Source: CAYNEL01 sp964396225 (GTDB lineage Bacteria > Patescibacteriota > Minisyncoccia > Moranbacterales > UBA1568). Taken from it: a stretch of DNA of 9,154 bases. Made by a program: the position numbers and the translations under genes. Below are positions 4,355 to 9,154 of this stretch, piece after piece. The first letter of the stretch is position 1. Each line of letters begins with the position of its first letter. The stretch is taken from positions 1 to 9,154 of the forward strand of contig CAYNEL010000035.1 of assembly GCA_964396225.1 (NCBI GenBank), written 5' to 3'. Under the pieces are notes generated by a model, which saw only the letters and a list, made by a program, of their open reading frames with translations, did not search any database and was not told the DNA's origin.

Positions 4355-5092
4355 TCAAGCCTCCTCGTCATGTGGCATCCGCCCCGGTTCGGAGAGGTGT
4401 TCCCGCCACGCCCGATAGACGTCGCGGGTGGCCTTGAGGTCGCCCACGTTATAACGGGCGATGTCCTTGAACTTGCCGGAACGAAAGAGACCAGCCACGT
4501 CGTCCCCAGTGATGCCGCCCGCCTTGGGGCTCTCTACGCCGAGCGTCCGGCAGACGAGGTGGAGGCTGGGGCGTTTGCGCACCGCCCCGTAGAAAGTGAG
4601 CTGATCCTGGAGGTCGATGTGGCGCGTCCCGCGCTGGTACGAGAGGTAACGGTTGGCCATCAGGTCGACCGAGGGCGTGAGGCCGTGCGCCATCGAGCGC
4701 ACCAGGAGGAACGGCACGTCGAAACCGCGGCCGTTGAAGGACACGAACGTACCGTACTGGGCGGCCGCCCGCCAGAAATGCTCGAGCATCTCCCGCTCGC
4801 CGTACGGACGGTAGAGGACGCCGTCCTCCTCAAAAGCATCCTCCGGCTCCCCGGGCGCCTGGAAATAGACGGCGGGCTTGTCCTGCTCGACATCAAGCAT
4901 CCCAATGGCCACTACCTCGCCGGTGAAAGGCGAGAAGCCCAATCCCTCTTTCATCCGGCGGAGTTCGCTCTCTCGTTCCTCGGGCGCGAAGGCTTCCTCG
5001 TCGATCCAGCGCGTGAGCACGGCTTGGGTGGTTTCATCCAACGCATCGAAGTCCTCCCCTACCGTCTCGATGTCGAATACGAGCGTGCGCAT
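4355..5092 (-). CDS. Predicted 3'-5' exonuclease, PolB-like DnaQ fold
   Basis: A 245-residue stand-alone DnaQ/RNase H-fold exonuclease of the type related to family B polymerase proofreading domains. The three exonuclease motifs are visible: Exo I FDIET (6-10, D7 and E9), Exo II FNGRGFDVPFL (119-129, D125) and Exo III YNVGDLKAT (214-222, Y214 and D218), which together bind two metal ions. The stretches HIDLQDQLTFYGA (158-170) and LHLVCRTLGVESPKAGGITG (177-196) also fit that subfamily. Substrate is unknown; DNA repair or end trimming is the usual guess. The ATG at 5090-5092 starts just before motif I, and no SD is visible. It follows the MBL gene by 27 bases and precedes ndk by 68, so it is likely cotranscribed with the DNA-uptake genes. 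Confidence 0.88.
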   Translation of the reverse strand: MRTLVFDIETVGEDFDALDETTQAVLTRWIDEEAFAPEERESELRRMKEGLGFSPFTGEVVAIGMLDVEQDKPAVYFQAPGEPEDAFEEDGVLYRPYGEREMLEHFWRAAAQYGTFVSFNGRGFDVPFLLVRSMAHGLTPSVDLMANRYLSYQRGTRHIDLQDQLTFYGAVRKRPSLHLVCRTLGVESPKAGGITGDDVAGLFRSGKFKDIARYNVGDLKATRDVYRAWREHLSEPGRMPHDEEA

Positions 5093-5119
5093 AGGTATGG
5101 TTCCAATAGTTTCAGGATA

Positions 5120-5989
5120 TCACGGGACTACCTCGGCCGACCCATCCCGCCACTCCACGCGGCAGGGAGCATCCCCGACCGGACAAAGGTAACGGATGGT
5201 GCCATCCCGGTCCGTCCGACGGATGACGACGCCGTGCGCGGCGAGACGCGCTAGGACGGCCGGCGCTGGATGGCCATAGGTATTGTCAGCGCCTACCGAG
5301 AGCACCGCTTCGTCCGGCCCACTTTCCTCGAGGAGCGCCTCCGTAGTCGAGGAGACCGAGCCATGGTGCCCCGCCTTGAGCACGTTCACCCGTCCCGTCC
5401 GGAGCAGCGCCTCGTCCACGCCCGGCAGATCGCCAGTAAAGAGAAAGACCCGGCCGCCGACGGACAGCCGTGTCACGATGCTGGTCGCGTTGGTGTCCTG
5501 CATCAGGCCGGGATCGATCGGCCCCAGGGGGTACAGCACCTCGAGGACGGCTTCGTCTCCAAGGTCGACTTTCGTCCCGGCCGAGGCCTCGACCCGCGTC
5601 CCGCTCGCGTCCACCGCATCGCCGAGTGCGTGGAACGCTTCCGTCGTATTGAGCGCCTCGGTCATGATCCACACCCCGACCCGATAGCGCTCGGGGAGAG
5701 CGGGCAAACCGCCGATATGGTCCTCGTCAGGATGGGTGGCGATGACCACCTCGAGACGCCGATCCCAGAACGGCATCTCGCGTCCCAACCGCTCGAGGAG
5801 GAGCGTGCCGCTCCGGCCGCCGTCGATCAGTACCTGATGCGAACCCTTCCGGATGAGGATGGCGTCCCCTTGACCCACGTCGAGAAACGTCACGATGACG
5901 GCCGCCCGCTCCCGGCCGGCCTGAAAGAGGAAGAGGGCGGCCAGGCCGGCCGCGAGCATGAACCCAGTGAGAAGCGATCTACGCGGCAT
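5120..5989 (-). CDS. ComEC-type metallo-beta-lactamase-fold protein, separate from the ComEC channel
   Basis: A 289-residue protein equal to the C-terminal hydrolase domain of ComEC/Rec2, here its own gene. An N-terminal membrane anchor or signal (residues 6-23) is followed by FLDVGQGDAILI (35-46), the zinc motif HPDEDH (86-91), FTGD (184-187), KAGHHGS (205-211) and GHP (239-241). In fused ComEC this domain is proposed to degrade the non-transported DNA strand outside the membrane, and the anchor fits an external location. The ATG at 5987-5989 overlaps the end of comEC by 11 bases and gives a clean signal-like start; the frame is open upstream to 6088, but that would lie inside comEC. No SD is visible, consistent with translational coupling to comEC. 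Confidence 0.9.
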   Translation of the reverse strand: MPRRSLLTGFMLAAGLAALFLFQAGRERAAVIVTFLDVGQGDAILIRKGSHQVLIDGGRSGTLLLERLGREMPFWDRRLEVVIATHPDEDHIGGLPALPERYRVGVWIMTEALNTTEAFHALGDAVDASGTRVEASAGTKVDLGDEAVLEVLYPLGPIDPGLMQDTNATSIVTRLSVGGRVFLFTGDLPGVDEALLRTGRVNVLKAGHHGSVSSTTEALLEESGPDEAVLSVGADNTYGHPAPAVLARLAAHGVVIRRTDRDGTIRYLCPVGDAPCRVEWRDGSAEVVP

Positions 5990-7421
5990 AGGCGAAGCGT
6001 TTGCGAAAAAGAAGCCAGGCGCCACCCAAAGCGGCATACCAGAGGACCACGGCCCACCAGGGAAACGCCGCCACCGATGCTTCAGCAAACGGCACCTGGG
6101 CAGCGGTTTCTGTCACGGCAAAGACGGTCCGAGCCATGATGTAGGCTGTCCACCCGAAGACAGTCCCTGCGAAGGCAGACATTGCTCCGGCGCCGGCCGT
6201 GAACGCTCCTAGCAGCATGGTGGCTGGGAGAAGCGGTAGGACCACGAGGTTGGCCAGGAGGCCGACGAGGGAAAGCATATGGAAATGATGGAGGAGGAGT
6301 GGCGCCACAAACGCCTGGGCAGCCAGAGTGGCCAGACCGAGCCGGACGAGGAAACCGCGCGCCCCAAGAACACGGCCAACGTCCCCTCCGGCCGAGAGCA
6401 TGATGCCGAGCGTGGCCGCGAACGACAGCTGGAACCCGACGTCGTACCGGAGGAGCAGCGGATTCCAGAACAGCATCCCTGCGGCGGCGAGACACAAGGC
6501 GCGCATTCCCAGTTGCGGGCGGCCGAACTGGAATGCGACGAAGACGAGACTGCCCATCACGCCCGCCCGTATCGCGGACGCTGAAGCGCCCGAGAGCAGG
6601 ACGAAACCCCACACGCCAGCGAGGATGAGGAGGAACGCCTGCCGACGGCGCAGGCCGGCGAACACGAGGATGAACAGGAGGGTCTCCGCCACGATAGTGA
6701 CGTTGTATCCCGAGACGGCCACGATGTGCGACAGTCCGGCCGCCTTGAAATCCTCCTGGGCCGCCCGTGACAGCCCTTCATCCCCGCCGAGAAGCAATCC
6801 CGAGACAAGGCCGCTCTCAGGCCTCGGGATGTGATGGACAAGGAGCGTCTGGATATCGCCCAGGAGGGCGAAGAGCGGCGCGTACCACTGGCGTTCGGGC
6901 AACCGCTCCCATTCCGTCGGACGGCACACGGCGCCGATGCCTTCCTTGGCCAGGTACATGCGGTAGTCGAAGCCGAGCGCCTCGTTGTCGGGCAGCGCAA
7001 CCCGGCACACGACGCGGATCCGCTCGCCGCGCGAAAGTTCGGCGTACTGCGGAAATTGTCCGAGAAGGAGCGCTTCGGGACAGACCGTATCGTCGCAGCG
7101 TTCGAAACGGAGCGGGGCCGTGACGCTCCGCTCGTGCCGCTCCCCCGCTCCGGCCACGAGCGCCTCGCCGGAGAGCCGCTCCGGAAGAGTCGGCGCGGCG
7201 CGCCACCAGTCGAAGACCGGTTCGGCCCGAAAACCGGCCAAGGCGGCGGCGAGGCAGGCCAGGAGAAAAAAGCGGGATAGGGGCGCCGCCCGGAAGAATG
7301 GCAGGCAGGCGGCCGCGGCGGCGAGGAAGAGCCACGAGAGACCCGACCAAGATAAAAAAGAAACGATGGCCGTCCCGACCACCACCCCTCCCGCCACCGC
7401 CATAAGCCACCACTGCCGCAT
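5979..7421 (-). CDS. comEC: ComEC/Rec2-type DNA uptake channel (OB and competence domains only)
   Basis: A 480-residue inner-membrane protein that would carry single-stranded DNA into the cytoplasm during transformation. N-terminal helices (about 8-65) precede a DUF4131/OB-like region (about 85-170), ending in the typical FDYRMYLAKEGIGAVC (151-166). The competence domain shows KAAGLSHIVAVSGYNVTIV (226-244), SASAIRAG (280-287) and DVGFQLSFAATLGI (327-340), then helices to the end. C139 and C166 may match the disulfide pair of the OB domain in Bacillus ComEC (inference). The nuclease domain is missing because it is the next gene. The ATG at 7421 is chosen over an in-frame TTG at 7436 because GAGGTG lies 7 bases before it. 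It follows nrdR by 64 bases. Confidence 0.93.
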   Translation of the reverse strand: MRQWWLMAVAGGVVVGTAIVSFLSWSGLSWLFLAAAAACLPFFRAAPLSRFFLLACLAAALAGFRAEPVFDWWRAAPTLPERLSGEALVAGAGERHERSVTAPLRFERCDDTVCPEALLLGQFPQYAELSRGERIRVVCRVALPDNEALGFDYRMYLAKEGIGAVCRPTEWERLPERQWYAPLFALLGDIQTLLVHHIPRPESGLVSGLLLGGDEGLSRAAQEDFKAAGLSHIVAVSGYNVTIVAETLLFILVFAGLRRRQAFLLILAGVWGFVLLSGASASAIRAGVMGSLVFVAFQFGRPQLGMRALCLAAAGMLFWNPLLLRYDVGFQLSFAATLGIMLSAGGDVGRVLGARGFLVRLGLATLAAQAFVAPLLLHHFHMLSLVGLLANLVVLPLLPATMLLGAFTAGAGAMSAFAGTVFGWTAYIMARTVFAVTETAAQVPFAEASVAAFPWWAVVLWYAALGGAWLLFRKRFAYAA

Positions 7422-7450
7422 AGGGTTCCACCTCAAGATAAGGGAACCCT
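7422..7450 (-). promoter_or_regulatory. Hairpin abutting the comEC start codon, with the SD in its loop
   Basis: Minus strand AGGGTTCC (7450 to 7443) pairs perfectly with GGAACCCT (7429 to 7422); the next base is the A of the ATG. The 13-base loop, CTTATCTTGAGGT, carries most of the SD GAGGTG (7434 to 7429). Such a fold could expose or restrict ribosome access to comEC, or the palindrome may be a protein site. Confidence 0.5.
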
Positions 7451-7485
7451 GTATTCAAATACGCTCCGTTGTCCCCCGTCAAGCG

Positions 7486-7944
7486 CTAGTCCTCCTCGTC
7501 CTCGAGTTTCTCCACCTCCTTCTGGAAACTCTTGGCACTGCCGAAGGCCTTGTAGACGCTCGCGAACCGGATGTAGGCCACCTCGTCCTCGTCCCGGAGC
7601 GCCCGCATCACGAACTTGCCGATATCCCGCGAGGTAATCTGTCCGCCGCCGCGCGCGTGGAGCGACGCCTCGATTTCGCGCATGGCGCGGGCCAGCTTCT
7701 CCTCGGCATTGGGGCGCTTCTTCAACGCGCGCCGCAGACCGTCTTCGAGCTTCTCGCGGGAGTACTCTTCCTTGCGCCCGTCGCGCTTCTCCACCTGGAG
7801 ACGGAAAATCTCCGCTTCCTCGTAGGTGCTGAAGCGGGCCTGGCACTTGGGACACTCGCGCCGCCGACGGATAGACCGTCCATCCTGGATGGGCCGCGAA
7901 TCGATCACCTGGGTATCGCCGAACCGGCAAAACGGACAACGCAT
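7486..7944 (-). CDS. nrdR: Transcriptional repressor NrdR
   Basis: NrdR senses ATP/dATP and represses ribonucleotide reductase genes. The 152-residue protein has an N-terminal zinc ribbon with CPFC (C3, C6) and CPKC (C31, C34), and the family run DSRPIQDGRSIRRRRECPKC (15-34). An ATP-cone domain spans about 47-137, including VEKRDGRKEEYSREKL and AYIRFASVYKAF. The tail is acidic. The length matches the usual 145-160. The ATG at 7942-7944 gives the canonical MRCPFC start; an in-frame TTG two codons earlier is less likely. No SD is visible. No palindromic NrdR box or ribonucleotide reductase gene is in the window, so its targets lie elsewhere. It lies between ftsZ and comEC and probably heads the unit running to ndk. 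Confidence 0.97.
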   Translation of the reverse strand: MRCPFCRFGDTQVIDSRPIQDGRSIRRRRECPKCQARFSTYEEAEIFRLQVEKRDGRKEEYSREKLEDGLRRALKKRPNAEEKLARAMREIEASLHARGGGQITSRDIGKFVMRALRDEDEVAYIRFASVYKAFGSAKSFQKEVEKLEDEED

Positions 7945-7965
7945 ATTCAAAAACTGCAGGAGTGG

Positions 7966-7994
7966 GTTGTACGCTTAGGGTACCAGAAAAGCAA
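7966..7994 (-). promoter_or_regulatory. Candidate promoter of the nrdR-comEC-ndk unit
   Basis: Minus-strand TTGCTT (7994 to 7989), 17-base spacer, TACAAC (7971 to 7966, 4 of 6). Predicted start near 7960, 15-20 bases before the nrdR ATG. The -35 overlaps the T-tail of the ftsZ terminator. The boxes are only moderate matches. Confidence 0.45.
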
Positions 7995-8048
7995 AAAGCT
8001 GGCTCCTTCTCTGCGCAGCACGAGAAGCAATCATGGAGCGGGGCCAGC
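7993..8048 (-). terminator. Probable terminator of ftsZ
   Basis: Minus strand GCTGG (8048 to 8044) with CCAGC (8002 to 7998), CTCC with GGAG, and inner TTCTC with GAGAA, form a long, interrupted stem closed by a 10-base loop, followed by TTTTTGCTTTTC. It lies about 70 bases past the ftsZ stop. The bulges make it weaker than the others; the 69 bases between it and ftsZ show nothing recognisable. Confidence 0.55.
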
Positions 8049-8117
8049 CGTACTCTCCAGCACGGTGCGGGCACCCTCAGATTGCGACACGGTAATGCGC
8101 CAGCGTGGACCAGCTCT

Positions 8118-9154
8118 TTATTTCTTCATCTTGCGGCGGATGAAGGCCGGAATCTCAAGGTCTTCGTCCTCCTCGACGAGCTCCTTGGGGCTCTCGCCGC
8201 GGACCGAAAGCCCTCGAGCCTGGACCTTCTCCTCGATGATGAGCGGGGTGGGCTCGATGGGGCGCGGAGTGAATGAAAGCTGTTCCTCCTCGAGGTCGCC
8301 GAGGAGCCGGTCGGCCTCGGCCTTGTGCGGGAGGACGCTCTGGACACGCGAACCGCCGGAGACGGTGACGGACTGCGGGGCGGGCGCCGGACTGAAAGTG
8401 GCCCGCACCGGAGCGCGCTCCTGGTCCTGCTTCTGCTGCGGCTGGGCGCCGGAGAAGAAAAGGTGTTTGCCGCGGTCCACGTCGAAACCAGTGGCTACCA
8501 CGGTAATCTGGATTTCCCCTTTCCGGATCTGGTCGTCGGTGACGGCCCCGAAGATGACTTTGGCGTTGGGATCGATGGTCTCGGTGATGATCTGGGCGGC
8601 CTCGTTCACCTCGAGCATGGTGAGGTCGGAGGAGCAGGAGATGTTGAAGAGCACGCCCTTGGCGCCGTTGATGGAGAGGTCGAGGAGCGGGCTGTTGATG
8701 GCGGCCTTGGCGGCGTCGGCGGCCCGGTTCTCGCCGGAGGCGATGCCGATGCCCATAAGCGCGCTGCCGCTCTCGCGCATCACCGCCTTGACGTCGTTGA
8801 AGTCGACGTTCACGATACCCGGCTTGGTGACCAGGTCGGAGATGCCCTGGACGCCCTGGCGGAGCACGTCGTCCACGATGCGGAAGGCGTTGATGAGGGT
8901 AGTCTTGCGGTCGATGATGGAAAGGAGCTTGTCGTTCTGGATGGTGATGAGGGAATCCACGCGCTCTTTCAGGTTGGCCAGGCCCTCCTCGGCGATGGTG
9001 CGCCGCTGGATGCCCTCAAAGGAGAATGGTTTGGTGACCACGGCCACGGTGAGCGCGCCGAGCTCCTTGGCCGTCTCGGCCACGATGGGAGCCGCACCGG
9101 TGCCGGTGCCGCCGCCCAGGCCGCAAGCCACGAAGACCATGTCCGCGCCCTTCA
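8118..9154 (-). CDS. ftsZ: Cell division GTPase FtsZ (N-terminus beyond the window)
   Basis: FtsZ is the tubulin-like GTPase that polymerises into the division ring at mid-cell. About 344 residues are visible. They start in KGADMVFVACGLGGGTGTGAAP with the GTP-binding glycine loop GGGTGTG (here preceded by ACGL where TAGM is common). The T7 synergy loop NVDFNDVKAVM, which completes the GTPase site of the neighbouring subunit, is present. The C-terminal globular part ends near ITVVATGF. A variable Pro/Gln/Glu-rich linker of about 110 residues leads to the conserved C-terminal peptide DLEIPAFIRRKMKK, the docking site for partners such as FtsA or SepF. The first ~50-100 residues and the promoter are outside the window. 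The gene has its own likely terminator before nrdR. Confidence 0.98.
   Translation of the reverse strand, partial: KGADMVFVACGLGGGTGTGAAPIVAETAKELGALTVAVVTKPFSFEGIQRRTIAEEGLANLKERVDSLITIQNDKLLSIIDRKTTLINAFRIVDDVLRQGVQGISDLVTKPGIVNVDFNDVKAVMRESGSALMGIGIASGENRAADAAKAAINSPLLDLSINGAKGVLFNISCSSDLTMLEVNEAAQIITETIDPNAKVIFGAVTDDQIRKGEIQITVVATGFDVDRGKHLFFSGAQPQQKQDQERAPVRATFSPAPAPQSVTVSGGSRVQSVLPHKAEADRLLGDLEEEQLSFTPRPIEPTPLIIEEKVQARGLSVRGESPKELVEEDEDLEIPAFIRRKMKK

Noticed and set aside
4320..4355. Possible ndk promoter TTGATT-15-GATAAC on the minus strand.
   Set aside because: The spacer is short and it overlaps the end of the exonuclease gene. ndk is more simply read as the last gene of the operon.
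7445..7478. TTGACG followed by AT-rich bases between nrdR and comEC as a comEC promoter.
   Set aside because: No -10 hexamer of reasonable quality lies 16-18 bases downstream; the nearest (TATTTG) is at 15 and poor.
1..9154. Search for CRISPR repeats, transposase or integrase genes, terminal inverted repeats and phage genes.
   Set aside because: No regularly spaced repeats or mobile-element motifs were seen; the tRNA-Pro gene shows no duplicated 3' end that would mark an attachment site in this window.

Overview
The window is a compact, GC-rich bacterial chromosome segment. Every recognised gene is on the minus strand except rpmB. The best guess at the host is a Patescibacteria/CPR (Parcubacteria-like) genome. 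Clues are the ComEC channel and its metallo-beta-lactamase (MBL) domain encoded as two overlapping genes, an enlarged nucleoside diphosphate kinase, a minimal site-2 protease, a PolB-type DnaQ-like exonuclease, ftsZ followed by nrdR, and many starts without a Shine-Dalgarno (SD) sequence. This assignment is inference from gene content and not from a marker phylogeny.

Layout from left to right, noting that minus-strand transcription runs right to left. 1-812: the start of a str-type operon, rpsL (S12) then rpsG (S7, cut by the window edge), with a clear promoter at 784-812. 836-1570: a site-2 protease. 1571-1675: a divergent control region, then rpmB (L28) on the plus strand, ending in a terminator. 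1920-2661: a second terminator, then an unrecognised 226-residue gene with a near-consensus promoter, a palindrome over its -35 box and an attenuator-like leader. 2843-2913: tRNA-Pro(GGG). 2971-3599: two small unrecognised genes (65 and 69 codons), each with a strong SD and its own terminator; only the first has a recognisable promoter. 3664-7994: a probable transcription unit nrdR - comEC - comEC-type MBL - 3'-5' exonuclease - ndk, closed by a terminator that overlaps the ndk stop codon. 7993-9154: the terminator and C-terminal three quarters of ftsZ.

The known genes form three themes: translation (S7, S12, L28, tRNA-Pro), cell division (FtsZ), and DNA uptake with nucleotide metabolism. In the last group, ComEC and its MBL partner would import and process DNA, the DnaQ-like nuclease could trim DNA, Ndk makes NTPs/dNTPs, and NrdR represses ribonucleotide reductase. 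I see no CRISPR array, transposase, integrase or phage gene, and no convincing new multi-gene system. The unusual material is at the level of regulation (promoter boxes embedded in hairpins and terminator T-runs, candidate attenuators) and in the unknown genes between 1981 and 3599.
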